Shown: positions 1 to 8,999 of the stretch, in pieces
Layout of the letters: each line of letters begins with the position of its first letter
How positions within the stretch are numbered: position 1 is the stretch's first letter
From: Lysobacter sp. MMG2
GTDB taxonomy: Bacteria; Pseudomonadota; Gammaproteobacteria; Xanthomonadales; Xanthomonadaceae
DNA length: 64,000 nucleotides
Direction of reading: 5' to 3'
Assembly: GCF_016735495.2 (NCBI RefSeq)
Contig: NZ_JAERQY020000001.1
Coordinates: 1,240,001 to 1,304,000, forward strand
Position numbers and translations under genes: made by a program
The notes under the pieces: generated by a model
What the model was told of the DNA's origin: nothing
Seen by the model: only the letters and a program-made list of their open reading frames with translations
The model's database searches: none

Positions 1-1033
1 CGCGTTCCCACGGCTGCGGCAGCGTCGGGATGCGCAGGTGCGAGACGCTGAAACCGCACAGGCCGGCCTTGGGACGGCCGCCGCGCCCGGTCGCGCCTTC
101 GTCGCGGATCTCGCCGCCGTTGCCGGTGGATGCGCCCGGGAACGGCGCAATCGCGGTGGGATGGTTGTGGGTTTCGACCTTGATCGCGAAGGCCGAATCG
201 ACCTGCGCTTCCTCGCGGTACGCGTGCGTGAGCGGGTCCGGACGGAAGCGGCGGCTGGCGTAGCCTTCCACCACCGCGGCGTTGTCGCTGTAAGCCGAGA
301 GCGTGTGCTCGGGCGTGGTCGCGTGCGTGTGCTTGATCATCTTGAACAGCGACGTGGTCTGCTCGACGCCGTCGATGGTCCAGGACGCGTTGAAGATCTT
401 GTGGCGGCAGTGCTCGGAGTTGGCCTGCGCGAACATCATCAGCTCGACGTCCGCCGGCTCGCGGCCGAGCGCGGTGTAGCGCTCGCGCAGGTAGGCGATC
501 TCGTCTTCGGCCAGGGCCAGGCCCAGGCGCGTGTTCGCCAGTTCCAGGTCCACCAGGGGGATGCGCTCCAGTTCGCCGCGGGCCGGCACGGAGAACAGCG
601 CGACGGCGTCCTCGCGTGCGTCCAGCAGCGACTGGGTCATCGGGTCGTGCAGCACCTTCGCCAGCGCGCCCTGCGTGGGCGCGTCGGCCGGCCAGCCGGT
701 CAGGTCGAACCGGGTGCCGCGCTCCACGCGCTTGACCGGCAGACCGGCGCCGTGGAGGAGCTCGGTCGACTTGCTCGCCCAGGGCGAAAGCGTGCCCAGG
801 CGCGGCGTGACGTAGCGGGAAATCGCCTCCGGCGCGCGAGGTGCCTCGGCGGGCTCGGCCTGGAGGATGCGACGCAGCGCATCCGGATCGGGCGTTGCAC
901 CGGCCTCCGGCTCGACCCAGTAAACGGGCCAGGCGCCGAGGACGCGGATGGACGGATGGAGGGCTTGCAGGCGGGCTTGGAGCCGTTCCAGGCGGAACGG
1001 CGACAGGGCGGAAGCGCCCTCGAGGACGATCAT
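1..1033 (-). CDS. purL: Phosphoribosylformylglycinamidine synthase (N-terminal part, cut by window edge)
   Basis: The reverse strand encodes about the first 344 residues of the large FGAR amidotransferase, which makes FGAM from FGAR, ATP and glutamine in purine synthesis (cytoplasm). The start [14 protein letters not shown] resembles the E. coli PurL start, and the family blocks NSEHCRHK and [10 protein letters not shown] are both readable. The gene runs off the left edge, so the synthetase core and the C-terminal glutaminase domain are not visible. The ATG at 1033 is chosen because the conserved N-terminus begins there. The gap to dsbC downstream in coordinates (1034-1171) should hold its promoter. 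The family call is secure. Confidence 0.95.
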   Translation of the reverse strand, partial: MIVLEGASALSPFRLERLQARLQALHPSIRVLGAWPVYWVEPEAGATPDPDALRRILQAEPAEAPRAPEAISRYVTPRLGTLSPWASKSTELLHGAGLPVKRVERGTRFDLTGWPADAPTQGALAKVLHDPMTQSLLDAREDAVALFSVPARGELERIPLVDLELANTRLGLALAEDEIAYLRERYTALGREPADVELMMFAQANSEHCRHKIFNASWTIDGVEQTTSLFKMIKHTHATTPEHTLSAYSDNAAVVEGYASRRFRPDPLTHAYREEAQVDSAFAIKVETHNHPTAIAPFPGASTGNGGEIRDEGATGRGGRPKAGLCGFSVSHLRIPTLPQPWER

Positions 1034-1126
1034 GTCCGGGGAACCGTGCAACGTCGGGCCCGCCATTGTACTCAAAGCGCCCGCCTGCCCCACGCCGGAA
1101 CCTGACCGATGTGGGGTCCGGAAACG

Positions 1127-1154
1127 CCGACGCCGCCCGTAGGGGCGGCGTCGG
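1127..1154 (-). terminator. Strong hairpin after dsbC
   Basis: A perfect 12-bp GC-rich stem (CCGACGCCGCCC at 1127-1138, complement at 1143-1154) with a 4-nt loop lies 17 nt past the dsbC stop codon. There is only a short T stretch on the reverse strand after it, so it may be a weak intrinsic terminator or an mRNA 3'-end stabiliser. Confidence 0.55.
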
Positions 1155-1171
1155 TGGGTCTGTCGGAGGTT

Positions 1172-2023
1172 TCAGGCGCCCGGTTTGGCGGGCGTGGCCG
1201 AGGCGGTATGCGCCTGCTCTGCCGCCAGCTTGTCCAGCGCCTCGCGCAGGGCGGCCGGCGGGATGTAGCCGCCGAGCTGGACGCCCTCGCGGGTCAGGAT
1301 CATCGGCGTGCCGGTCAGACCGACGCGCTGGCCCACGTCGTACTGCTGGTTCACGCTCGACTTGCAGTCGGCCTTGGTCGGGCCGCGGTCGTTCTTGGCA
1401 TCGGTCAGCGCCTTGCGGCGGTCCGGCGCGCACCACACGGCTACCATCTTGCGGTAGTCCTCGCTGCCCAGGCCCATGCGCGGGAAGGCCAGGTATTCGA
1501 TGGCGATGCCCTGCCGGTTGTATTCGGCGATCTCGCTGTGCAGCTTGCGGCAGTAGCCGCACTCCACGTCGGTGAAGACGGTGACGGTGTACTTGGGCTT
1601 GGCCGGCGAGAAGACGATGCGCTCGCTGGTGGGAATGGTGCCGAGCAGGTCGCGGCGCACGGCGGCCATCGCGTCCTCGCTCAGGTTCTTTTTCGCGGCG
1701 ACGTCGAACAGCGCGCCGCCGGAACCGGGCAGGAACAGGTAGCGGCCGTCGTCGCTGACATAGACGACCTGGCCGCTGACGATGGCCTCGCGGAAGCCGG
1801 GCATCGGCGCGGCGGTCACGTGGTCGACCTGGACCTGCGGGTTGAGCCTGCGCACGGCCTCGATGGCGCGAGCCTCCGGCGTTCCCGCGGCCGGCTTGGG
1901 CGCGGCGGCCTGCTTCACCGGGGCGCTCGCGGCGGTGGGCGCCTGCGCGGCGGTTCCGCTGGGCGCCTGGGCGCAGGCAGAGAGGCTGATGGCGCCGAGC
2001 ACGGCAAGGACGAGTCGCTTCAT
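1172..2023 (-). CDS. dsbC: Thiol:disulfide interchange protein DsbC, probable lipoprotein form
   Basis: This periplasmic disulfide isomerase family protein has 283 residues. The redox motif CGYC is at residues 155-158, the cis-proline loop reads TGTPM, and a second cysteine pair follows, as in DsbC. The N-terminus is hydrophobic and ends in LSAC (14-17), which looks like a lipobox, followed by an Ala/Pro-rich linker of about 30 residues. That suggests membrane anchoring, unlike soluble E. coli DsbC. It lies downstream of xerD on the same strand, the order also found in E. coli, but a long repeat array separates the two here. The isomerase call is firm. The lipoprotein reading is inference. 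Confidence 0.88.
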   Translation of the reverse strand: MKRLVLAVLGAISLSACAQAPSGTAAQAPTAASAPVKQAAAPKPAAGTPEARAIEAVRRLNPQVQVDHVTAAPMPGFREAIVSGQVVYVSDDGRYLFLPGSGGALFDVAAKKNLSEDAMAAVRRDLLGTIPTSERIVFSPAKPKYTVTVFTDVECGYCRKLHSEIAEYNRQGIAIEYLAFPRMGLGSEDYRKMVAVWCAPDRRKALTDAKNDRGPTKADCKSSVNQQYDVGQRVGLTGTPMILTREGVQLGGYIPPAALREALDKLAAEQAHTASATPAKPGA

Positions 2024-2200
2024 TCAGGAATCCTGTCGGGGCAGCCCGGGGCCGCTGGGGGAATGGCCGATTGTGGCACGCAGGGGCGGCGGGGCGCGTG
2101 TCGTTGGTCCCAGGCGAGAGTGGTGTTCAGGAGCGGAAGTTCTGCAGGGTTCTGGCGGGGAACGGAGGGGCCATGCACCGGGGCCGCGGGACTGCGGGCC

Positions 2201-2227
2201 TGGGTCCCGGCCTGCGCCGGGATGACA
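2201..2227. repeat. Short palindromic intergenic repeat
   Basis: The sequence TGGGTCCCGGCCTGCGCCGG followed by GATGACA forms a CCGGC/GCCGG hairpin. It is of the widespread REP-like type which, read in the reverse frame, gives the familiar VIPAQAGTQ string. It sits between dsbC and the 118-bp array. The rest of 2024-2250 shows no gene I can support. Confidence 0.55.
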
Positions 2228-2250
2228 GCGGGAAGTGGGAGGCTTCGGGC

Positions 2251-2870
2251 GTTCGGCAGGCCACGCGGCAGTGCCGCGTATGCAAGGGCTTCGAGCTGGT
2301 TGCCGTTGCCGTCCATGGCGGCACGTGACCCGCTTCGGGTCGCCCGGCCCGGCCATCCATGGCCGGGCGTTCGGCAGGCCACGCGGCAGTGCCGCGTATG
2401 CAAGGGCTTCGAGCTGGTTGCCGTTGCCGTCCATGGCGGCACGTGACCGGCTCCGGGTCGCCCGGCCCGGCCATCCATGGCCGGGCGTTCGGCAGGCCAC
2501 GCGGCAGTGCCACGTATGCAAGGGCTTCGAACTGGTTGCCGTTGCCGTCCATGGCGGCACGCGACCGGCTCCGGGTCGCCCGGCCCGGCCATCCATGGCC
2601 GGGCGTTCGGCAGGCCACGCGGCAGTGCCACGTATGCAAGGGCTTCGAGCTGGTTGCCGTTGCCGTCCATGGCGGCACGCGACCGGCTCCGGGTCGCCCG
2701 GCCCGGCCATCCATGGCCGGGCGTTCGGCAGGCCACGCGGCAGTGCCGCGTATGCAAGGGCTTCGAGCTGGTTGCCGTTGCCGTCCATGGCGGCACGCGA
2801 CCGGCTCCGGGTCGCCCGGCCCGGCCATCCATGGCCGGGCGTTCGGCAGGCCACGCGGCAGTGCCGCGTA
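2251..2870. repeat. 118-bp tandem repeat array, five full copies plus a 30-bp partial
   Basis: Units begin at 2251, 2369, 2487, 2605, 2723 and 2841, exactly 118 bp apart, each starting GTTCGGCAGGCCACGCGGCA. Each unit carries a near-perfect palindrome (arms GCCCGGCCAT and ATGGCCGGGC around CC), a 7-bp hairpin (ACGCGGC, loop AGT, GCCGCGT), and in copies 3-5 a GCGACC/GGTCGC hairpin. Copies are nearly identical. The variants are GCCGCGTA versus GCCACGTA (copies 3 and 4 have the latter), one GAGCTGG/GAACTGG change (copy 3), and CGTGAC versus CGCGAC. The array fills most of the xerD-dsbC gap. No stop codons break the long frames on either strand because 118 is not a multiple of three. I regard it as non-coding. 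Confidence 0.95.
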
Positions 2871-2881
2871 AGCGGCCTGCC

Positions 2882-3835
2882 TCACCCCCTAGGATGGTGC
2901 TTCGCGTGCAGTTGCTTGAGTTGCTCCCGCGCCACCAACGTGTAGATCTGCGTCGTGGACAGCGAGCTGTGCCCCAGCAGCATCTGCAGCGCGCGCAGGT
3001 CGGCGCCGTGGTTGAGCAGGTGCGTGGCGAAACTGTGGCGCAGTCCGTGCGGGCTGATCCGCGCCGGATCGATGCCGGCCAACGCGGCGTACTTCTTCAC
3101 CAGTTGCCAGAACTGCTGCCGCGTCGGCACCTCACCACTCACGGCCAGGAACAGCGGCGCCAACGCGCGCTTGCCGGCGATCTGCGGGCGCGACTGCGCC
3201 AGGTAGCGTTCGAGCCAGTGCTGCGCTTCCTCGCCCAGCGGAACCAGGCGTTCCTTGCTGCCCTTGCCCATCACGCGAAGCACGCCCTGGCGCAGGTTCA
3301 CCGCGGTGGCGGGCAGGTTCACCAGTTCGCTCACGCGCAGGCCGGCGGCGTACATCAGCTCCAGCATCGCGCGGTCGCGCAGGCCCAGCGGCGTGGCGAT
3401 GTCGGGCGCGGCCAGCAGTGCCTCGATCTGGCTTTCGGCCAGGGCCTTGGGCAACGAACGCGGCAGCTTGGGCGGGTCGAGCAGCGCGGTCGGGTCGTCG
3501 CCTCGCGCGCCGCGGCGCACCAGCCACGCGTAATAGGCACGCAGCGCGGACAGCAGGCGCGCATTGCTGCGGGGCGAATAGCCCTGCTTCGAACGCCAGG
3601 CGAGGTAGTCGAACAGCGCAGCGCGATCGGCCCCGTCGAGCCCGCCATTGCGTGAACCACGCCAGCGCGCGAGCAGTTCGAGGTCGCGCCGGTAGCTGTC
3701 CAGCGTGGGCTGGGCGAGGCCGTTCTCGGCCCAGATCGCATCGAGGAAGCGGCCGATCTGCGCCGCATCGGCATCGGCCAGTTCCGGCAACGCCATGGCG
3801 ATGGTGCGGCGTTGCGCAGGCGTGCGTGCAGTCAT
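2882..3835 (-). CDS. xerD: Site-specific tyrosine recombinase XerD
   Basis: This 317-residue protein acts at dif with XerC and FtsK to resolve chromosome dimers. The N-terminal SAM-like core-binding domain covers about residues 25-110. The catalytic residues are visible: R167 (AGLR), a lysine in GKGSKER (191-196), H263xxR266 (HGLRHSF), H289 (LLGHSS) and the nucleophile Y298 (IYT). It is XerD rather than XerC or a phage integrase because of its length, the family-typical sequence and the dsbC gene downstream, as in E. coli. The first ATG of the frame is used. A shorter start at residue 14 (MALPELAD) is also plausible. Confidence 0.93.
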   Translation of the reverse strand: MTARTPAQRRTIAMALPELADADAAQIGRFLDAIWAENGLAQPTLDSYRRDLELLARWRGSRNGGLDGADRAALFDYLAWRSKQGYSPRSNARLLSALRAYYAWLVRRGARGDDPTALLDPPKLPRSLPKALAESQIEALLAAPDIATPLGLRDRAMLELMYAAGLRVSELVNLPATAVNLRQGVLRVMGKGSKERLVPLGEEAQHWLERYLAQSRPQIAGKRALAPLFLAVSGEVPTRQQFWQLVKKYAALAGIDPARISPHGLRHSFATHLLNHGADLRALQMLLGHSSLSTTQIYTLVAREQLKQLHAKHHPRG

Positions 3836-3852
3836 CGCCGCAGCTTAGCGGC

Positions 3853-3858
3853 TATCCT
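3853..3858 (+). promoter_or_regulatory. Candidate -10 box (TATCCT) of a leaderless RDD transcript
   Basis: TATCCT ends 6 nt before the ATG at 3865, so transcription would start at or next to the start codon. No Shine-Dalgarno sequence precedes the ATG. This is inference from spacing, supported by a similar arrangement before glcF. Confidence 0.35.
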
Positions 3859-3864
3859 GATGCG

Positions 3865-4338
3865 ATGGCATCGGCTCCCACTTCTCCCCGTCCTTCCGCG
3901 CTCATCGGCTGGCGCTTGCTCGCGATGGTCTACGACCTGTGGCCGGTGCTCGCGTTGTGGATGCTCGCCTCGCTGGTGTTCACCGTCGGCTTCACGCTGA
4001 GCGGGCATGCAAGCCGCGAAAACATCGCGCCCTTCAGCGGTCTGCAATGGCTGCTGTGGCTGGTGTGCTGGCTCATCACCGCCGCCTATGCGTTGCCGAG
4101 CTGGCGCCGCGGCGGGCAGACGCTGGGCATGCGTCCGTGGCGATTGAAGGTGGTGGGTGCGGATGGGATTGCTTCGCCGACGTGGCGCGCGCTGTGGCTG
4201 CGTTACGCCGTCGGAACCGTCTCGTTGCTTCTGGGCGGGCTGGGCTTTTGGTGGGCGTGGTTCGACCGCGACCGCCTTACCTGGCACGACCGCGCGAGTG
4301 GGACGCGGATGGTGCGGATGGCGAAGCAGGTGAAGTAG
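3865..4338 (+). CDS. RDD family membrane protein
   Basis: A 157-residue inner-membrane protein with about three hydrophobic segments (roughly residues 17-43, 57-75 and 113-130). The family signature is present: an R and D pair in GWRLLAMVYDLWP near the N-terminus, and the later GGQTLGMRPWRLKVV and DRLTWHDRASGT blocks. Family members are often linked to ion exchange, but no substrate can be assigned. It is divergent from xerD (29 nt between starts) and convergent with lptG. The ATG at 3865 is chosen because homologous sequence begins there. The longer upstream frame overlaps xerD and is not credible. Confidence 0.85.
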   Translation: MASAPTSPRPSALIGWRLLAMVYDLWPVLALWMLASLVFTVGFTLSGHASRENIAPFSGLQWLLWLVCWLITAAYALPSWRRGGQTLGMRPWRLKVVGADGIASPTWRALWLRYAVGTVSLLLGGLGFWWAWFDRDRLTWHDRASGTRMVRMAKQVK

Positions 4339-4366
4339 CGCACTGCCGTCTTTTGATCTACTCGCA

Positions 4367-4395
4367 AAAAAAGGGCGCCATCGGCGCCCTTTTTT
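4367..4395. terminator. Bidirectional terminator between the RDD gene and lptG
   Basis: A perfect GGGCGCC/GGCGCCC stem with an ATC loop is flanked by six A on one side and six T on the other. It can therefore stop transcripts from both convergent genes. It starts 28 nt past the RDD stop and ends 2 nt before the lptG stop. Confidence 0.9.
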
Positions 4396-4397
4396 CT

Positions 4398-5498
4398 TCA
4401 ACCCGACCGGCGTTTGAACAGGAAGTACGACACCGCGAGCATGATGATCGTTGGCAGCAGGTAGGCGAACCGAAGATCGAACTTCACCACCTTCGCCAAT
4501 CCGACCGCTTGTGTCTGCAACTGCCAGAAGATGAGCGAGAACACGATGCCGATGAACAACCGCTTGCCCATGCCGCCGCTGCGCAGCGTGCCGAAGGCGA
4601 ACGGCACGGCCGCCAGGCACAGCGCCAGCACGTTGATCGGGTAGAACCAGCGGCCCCAGTAGTGCTCTTCGAACTCCGACGCATCCAGGTCGTTGCGCTT
4701 GCGGTACTGGATCGCATTGCGCAGGTCCATCGCGGAGAGATAGCGCGGTCGTTCGGTCCCCGCCGACAACGCGGCGGCGTCGAGCTGCGACTTCCAGCGC
4801 TCCTCCGGGATTTTTTCCTGGCGGACCGAACGTTCCTCGAAATGCGTGCGGGTCACGTCGCGCAGCAGCCAACCGCCGGGGCGGTGTTCGGCGATGCGCG
4901 CGTAAGCCATCGAATGCATGTGCCCATCGGGCGCGAACTCGAACAGCGTGACGCCGTGCAGTTCGAGCCAGCGGTCGCCATTGCGCTCGCGTTCCTGTCC
5001 GCCGGCCGCGCTGAGGATGGTCTCGCCCTCGCGCGCCCACAGGCCGCTGTACTGCGCCATCACCGTGTTGCCGGACTTGGCGTTCGCCTTCAGTGCGTCG
5101 GCACGCTGCTGCGTCCACGGCGCGATGCTCTCGCCGTTGATGACCATCAGCGCCGTCAGCAGTGCCAACGCGCCCGCGACCGCCAGGCCCAGTCGGCGAC
5201 GCGACAGGCCGAGCGCGCGCAGCGCGGTCAGCTCAGACGTCGCGGCCAGTTGGCCCAGCGCCATCAGCGAGCCGATCACCGCCGCGTACGGGAACAGGTA
5301 ATACAGGCGTCGCGGAACGCTGAGCGCCATGTAGACGAAGGCTTCGGACAGGCCGTACTTGCCCTTGCCGATGTCGCCGAACTCGCTCACCAGGCCGAGC
5401 ATCACGTCCAGGCCCGCGAGCACCGCCCAGGTCAGCGCCACCGTGCCCAACACGGTGCGGCCGACATAGAGGTCGTGGAGCTTCGGGAACGGCTTCAT
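4398..5498 (-). CDS. lptG: LPS export ABC transporter permease LptG
   Basis: A 366-residue permease of the LptB2FG complex, which extracts LPS from the inner membrane and pushes it onto LptC/LptA. The sequence begins MKPFPKLHDLYVGR. It shows the YjgP/YjgQ layout: a transmembrane pair at the N-terminus, one more helix pair near residues 60-120, a large periplasmic domain, and three helices at the C-terminus. Its ATG overlaps the lptF stop by 4 nt (ATGA), so the two are translationally coupled. The start at 5498 is used because a longer frame lies entirely inside lptF. Confidence 0.93.
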   Translation of the reverse strand: MKPFPKLHDLYVGRTVLGTVALTWAVLAGLDVMLGLVSEFGDIGKGKYGLSEAFVYMALSVPRRLYYLFPYAAVIGSLMALGQLAATSELTALRALGLSRRRLGLAVAGALALLTALMVINGESIAPWTQQRADALKANAKSGNTVMAQYSGLWAREGETILSAAGGQERERNGDRWLELHGVTLFEFAPDGHMHSMAYARIAEHRPGGWLLRDVTRTHFEERSVRQEKIPEERWKSQLDAAALSAGTERPRYLSAMDLRNAIQYRKRNDLDASEFEEHYWGRWFYPINVLALCLAAVPFAFGTLRSGGMGKRLFIGIVFSLIFWQLQTQAVGLAKVVKFDLRFAYLLPTIIMLAVSYFLFKRRSG

Positions 5499-6601
5499 GG
5501 CGTCGCCCCCGTGACTGCGGCCGCGGATTTGCGCCGGCCCAGGCGACCGTCGGTGAAGTACAGCCACAGGGCGATCGCCATGATCGGCACCACCAGCCAC
5601 CACAGCCCCAGGACGCTGGCGATGCGGCCGCTTTCCAGCCAGCCGCGCCCGGCGGTCATCAGGTTCTGGCCGATCAGATAGGCGAGGAAGCCGATGAGGA
5701 TGCGGCCGTAACGGGCCTGGCGCGGCATGCTGCGCGCCAGCGGCACCGCCATCAGCGCGAAGGCCAGCGCCAGCAGCGGCGGGGCGATGCGGTAGTGCAG
5801 CTGGGCGCGTGCCTCGCGGCTGTTGTCGCCGAGCAGGGTGAGGGTCGACTGCGTTTCCGGGTCGTCCGGGTCGTAACGCATCTCGTTGGCGGGCAGGAGG
5901 ATTTCGTTGCGCGCGTAGCGCAGCAGGCGGAAGTCCTGCGCGCCTTCGCGCTGGCCTTCGATCTGGAAGCCCTTGTTGAGCGTGAGGTAACGATGGCCCG
6001 CCTCATCGACCGTGAGCTTGCCGTCGTTGGCGGTGACCACGTCGATGCGGTTCTCGCCGGCGTCGCGGTAGACGAAGATTTTCTCCAGCCCGCTGCCGTC
6101 CTTGGACATGTTGGAGACGTAGATCACGCCGCCGCCGTTGGGAATGCCGGTGAAGGAGCCCGGCTCCAGTCCGGCCATGACCAGGCTGCGGTTGGCGTCG
6201 TTGATCATCTGCCTGGAGACGCGGTCGGCCCAGGGCCCCAGCCAAAGCGAGCAGGCCGCCACGACGCCCACGAGCGGACCGACGACCAGCAGCAGCGGCT
6301 TGAGCATCCGCTTGGGGCCCACGCCGATCGAGGAGATGACCGGCATCTCCGAATCGCGATAAAGCCGGCCCACGCCCATCATCAGGCCCAGCATCAGCGC
6401 CAGCGGCAGGATCAGCGGCAGCCACTTGAGCAGCACCAGTCCGAGCTGGGCGAGCATCAGCCCAGCCGGCACGCGGCCGCGGGCGATGTCCTGCAGCACG
6501 TCGGTGAAGGCGCCGCCGACGGTGACGATCAGCAGCACGGCCAGGGTGGCGAAGATCGACTGGGCGAATTCGCTGATGAGGTAGCGGTCCAGCTTGAGCA
6601 T
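5495..6601 (-). CDS. lptF: LPS export ABC transporter permease LptF
   Basis: A 368-residue partner of LptG (E. coli LptF has 366). It begins MLKLDRYLISEFAQSIFAT, the normal start of the family. A transmembrane pair is followed by a DSEMPVISSIGVGPKRML coupling-helix region, a periplasmic beta-jellyroll domain (about residues 125-270) and three C-terminal helices. It is the first gene of the lptF-lptG operon and divergent from pepA, the same arrangement as in E. coli. The longer frame reaching 6841 has no family-like sequence before this methionine. Confidence 0.93.
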   Translation of the reverse strand: MLKLDRYLISEFAQSIFATLAVLLIVTVGGAFTDVLQDIARGRVPAGLMLAQLGLVLLKWLPLILPLALMLGLMMGVGRLYRDSEMPVISSIGVGPKRMLKPLLLVVGPLVGVVAACSLWLGPWADRVSRQMINDANRSLVMAGLEPGSFTGIPNGGGVIYVSNMSKDGSGLEKIFVYRDAGENRIDVVTANDGKLTVDEAGHRYLTLNKGFQIEGQREGAQDFRLLRYARNEILLPANEMRYDPDDPETQSTLTLLGDNSREARAQLHYRIAPPLLALAFALMAVPLARSMPRQARYGRILIGFLAYLIGQNLMTAGRGWLESGRIASVLGLWWLVVPIMAIALWLYFTDGRLGRRKSAAAVTGATP

Positions 6602-6779
6602 TGAGTCGGTTCGGCCGGGTGCGATCGGGTTGGGGGACGGGCCAGTGTGGGGCAGCCGGCGCATGCGGCGCGTCTTCGCCGGCCAGGGCCGGGAAGCCCG
6701 CCCGCGCCGTCGCGCCGCATACGCTTGAACCTTCACCAGCCCCGGAGCCCGCGGGTCCGCGGGCCGGGTTCGGTGGCCT

Positions 6780-6789
6780 GCTAGAATCG
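6780..6789 (+). promoter_or_regulatory. GCTAGAATCG box in the lptF-pepA intergenic region
   Basis: This 10-mer contains a good -10 hexamer (TAGAAT) and recurs upstream of etfB, metB and glcF in this window. Here it lies 115 nt before pepA, so its link to pepA is uncertain. The 303-nt divergent region (6602-6904) must hold promoters for both lptF and pepA. I see no other clear site in it. Confidence 0.35.
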
Positions 6790-6904
6790 GGGGTTCGTCC
6801 GAGGGCGTGAGGTGGCTGCGCAACGCGCGGCCCGGGAACAAACATCCCCCTCACCGCTCGATTGTACGTAACTGACTCTTCAATCTGCTTCGGGAATCTG
6901 TTGG

Positions 6905-8383
6905 ATGGCCCTCGAATTCGACCTGAACCGCGACGCGCCTGCCGCCGCCCACACTGACTGCATCGTGATCGGCGCCTTCGCCGACAACAGCCTGACGCCC
7001 GCGGCGAAGGCCATCGACGAGGCCAGCGGCGGCCGCATTCGTGCGCTGCTCGAGCGCGGCGACGCCAGCGGCAAGACCGGCAAGACCGCACTGCTGCACG
7101 ACCTGCCGGGCGTGACTGCGCCGCGCGTGCTGGTGATCGGCCTGGGCGATGCCACCAAGTTCGGCGTGCCCCAGTACCTCAAGGCCGTGGGCGATGCCGC
7201 CCGCACGCTGCGCAGCGGCCCGGTGGCGACGGCGGTGTTCACCCTGTCCGAGCTCACCGTCGCCGGCCGCGACAACGCCTGGAACATCCGCCAGGCCGTG
7301 ATCGCCGCCGACCACGCCTGCTACCGCTACACCGCCACGCTGGGCACCTCGCGCAAGAAGGAAGAACCGGGCCTGCGCACGTTCTCCGTGCTGGGCGAGG
7401 ATGCCACCGCGCTGGCCCACGGCCAGGCCATCGCCGCCGGCGTGCAGTTCTCGCGCGAGCTGGGCAACCTGCCGCCGAACATCTGCAACCCGGCCTACCT
7501 GGCGCAGCAGGCGCAGGAATTCGCCGGCCGCTTCCCGACCGCGTCGTGCGAGGTCCTCGACGTCGCGCAGATGACCGAACTGGGCATGGGCTCGCTGCTG
7601 GCCGTCGGCCGCGGTTCGGCCAACCCGCCCAAGCTCATCGTCCTGAAGTACAGCAACGGCGGCGACGCGAAGCCGTTCGTGCTGGTCGGCAAGGGCATCA
7701 CCTTCGACACCGGCGGCATCAACCTCAAGACGCAGGGCGGCATCGAGGAGATGAAGTACGACATGTGCGGTGGCGCCACCGTCATGGGCACCTTCGTCGC
7801 AGCGGTGGGCATGCAGTTGCCGATCAACCTCGTCGTCATCGTGCCGGCCGTGGAGAACATGCCCGACGCCGACGCGTACCGTCCGTCCGACGTGCTCACC
7901 AGCATGTCCGGCAAGACGATCGAAGTCGGCAACACCGACGCCGAAGGCCGCCTGATCCTGTGCGACGCGCTGACCTACGCGCAGCGTTTCGAACCGCAGG
8001 CGCTGGTCGACGTGGCCACGCTCACCGGCGCCTGCATGGTCGCGCTGGGCAAGTTCGCCTCGGGCCTGATGAGCAAGCACGACGACCTGGCCGCCGAACT
8101 CATCGACGCCGGCGAGAACGTGTTCGACCGCGCCTGGCGCCTGCCGTTGTGGGACGAGTACCAGACGCTGCTGGAATCCAGCTTCGCCGACGTCTACAAC
8201 ATCGGCGGCCGCTGGGCCGGCGCCATCACGGCCGGCTGCTTCCTCGGCCGCTTCGCCGAAGGCCAGCGCTGGGCGCACCTGGACATCGCCGGCTCCGCGT
8301 CGGACGAAGGCAAGCGCGGCATGGCGACCGGCCGACCGGTCGGCCTGCTGAGCCAGTGGTTGCTGGACCGAACCGGGATTTGA
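6905..8383 (+). CDS. pepA: Leucyl aminopeptidase PepA
   Basis: A 492-residue cytosolic M17 metalloaminopeptidase. In some bacteria PepA also binds DNA at Xer sites and at carAB. The two-metal active site is readable: [10 protein letters not shown] (Lys at about residue 263) and the signature NTDAEGR (343-349). The N-terminal macro-like domain is of usual length. It starts the pepA-holC-valS run, conserved in gammaproteobacteria including E. coli. The gene ends directly in a palindromic repeat cluster before holC. Xer recombination is mentioned only because xerD is also in the window; nothing here ties the two together. Confidence 0.95.
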   Translation: MALEFDLNRDAPAAAHTDCIVIGAFADNSLTPAAKAIDEASGGRIRALLERGDASGKTGKTALLHDLPGVTAPRVLVIGLGDATKFGVPQYLKAVGDAARTLRSGPVATAVFTLSELTVAGRDNAWNIRQAVIAADHACYRYTATLGTSRKKEEPGLRTFSVLGEDATALAHGQAIAAGVQFSRELGNLPPNICNPAYLAQQAQEFAGRFPTASCEVLDVAQMTELGMGSLLAVGRGSANPPKLIVLKYSNGGDAKPFVLVGKGITFDTGGINLKTQGGIEEMKYDMCGGATVMGTFVAAVGMQLPINLVVIVPAVENMPDADAYRPSDVLTSMSGKTIEVGNTDAEGRLILCDALTYAQRFEPQALVDVATLTGACMVALGKFASGLMSKHDDLAAELIDAGENVFDRAWRLPLWDEYQTLLESSFADVYNIGGRWAGAITAGCFLGRFAEGQRWAHLDIAGSASDEGKRGMATGRPVGLLSQWLLDRTGI

Positions 8384-8480
8384 GATTGGGGATTCGGGAT
8401 TCGCAAGAGCGCAAACCGCTCGCGAGTCCCACCGCCCGCATCCCGCCTTTGCGAATCTCCAATCCCGAATCACGAATCCC
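8384..8480. repeat. Mirrored GGATTCGGGATT-type repeat pair between pepA and holC
   Basis: The element just after the pepA stop (about 8384-8406, GATTGGGGATTCGGGATTCG) is answered by an inverted copy at about 8448-8480 (GCGAATCTCC, AATCCCGAAT, CACGAATCCC). Together they can fold into a long imperfect hairpin with a loop of about 40 nt. The same pair recurs after holC. Confidence 0.8.
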
Positions 8481-8484
8481 ATCT

Positions 8485-8907
8485 ATGGCGCGTGCCGATT
8501 TCTACCTGATCCAGAAGGAGCGCTTCCGCGAGGAGCCGCTCCTGCTGGTGTGCGAACTCGCGCGCAAGGCGCACGACGCCAATCTGTGGACGCTGGTGCT
8601 GGCGCGTGACGACGAACAGGCGCAGCGGCTGGACGAACTGATGTGGGAATTCGACGCCGACGCGTACATCCCGCACCAGGTGGCCGGCGACGAGGAAGAC
8701 GAGCTCACGCCCGTGCTCATCGCCACGCCCGACAGCGACACGCCGATGCGTGCACTGGTGATCAATCTGCGCGACGACCCGGTCAACGGCAGCTTCGAGC
8801 GCGTGCTCGAAGTGGTACCCGCCGACGACTCCGCGCGCGGCCCGCTGCGCGAGCGCTGGAAGCAGTACCAGGCGCGCGGACTGGAATTGAAGAAGTACGA
8901 CATGTAA
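8485..8907 (+). CDS. holC: DNA polymerase III chi subunit HolC
   Basis: A 140-residue protein starting [14 protein letters not shown]. Chi joins the clamp loader (through psi) to SSB. The family pattern FYLI, LACELARKA-like helix, [17 protein letters not shown] and a C-terminal VNLR-type strand is visible. It sits between pepA and valS, its standard location. Mirrored intergenic repeats flank it on both sides. A candidate for its partner psi (holD) lies 4 kb further on in the rimI operon. Confidence 0.93.
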   Translation: MARADFYLIQKERFREEPLLLVCELARKAHDANLWTLVLARDDEQAQRLDELMWEFDADAYIPHQVAGDEEDELTPVLIATPDSDTPMRALVINLRDDPVNGSFERVLEVVPADDSARGPLRERWKQYQARGLELKKYDM

Positions 8908-8911
8908 GTGC

Positions 8912-8993
8912 CGGGATTCGGGATTGGGGATTCGAGATTCGCCCCACCCGGCCGGCGCTCTTACGAATCCCGAATCCCGAATATCGAATCCCC
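8912..8993. repeat. Second mirrored GGATTCGGGATT-type repeat pair between holC and valS
   Basis: CGGGATTCGGGATTGGGGAT and following bases at 8912-8942 are inverted at 8961-8993 (TTACGAATCCCGAATCCCGA and on), 18 nt apart. The layout matches the pair between pepA and holC, so holC is bracketed by two related hairpins. Confidence 0.8.
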
Positions 8994-8999
8994 GCTCCC

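Noticed and set aside
2251-2870. Possible CRISPR array
   Set aside because: The repeats are directly adjacent 118-bp units with no unique spacers, and no cas gene is near.
2020-2885. Long overlapping frames in both strands across the repeat array (250-390 residues)
   Set aside because: They are produced by the 118-bp repeat in stop-poor GC-rich DNA. The same repeat is read in all frames in turn, and no protein family sequence appears.
2882-3835. Phage or island integrase
   Set aside because: The tyrosine recombinase has XerD length and sequence with dsbC downstream as in E. coli. There is no attachment site or phage gene nearby.
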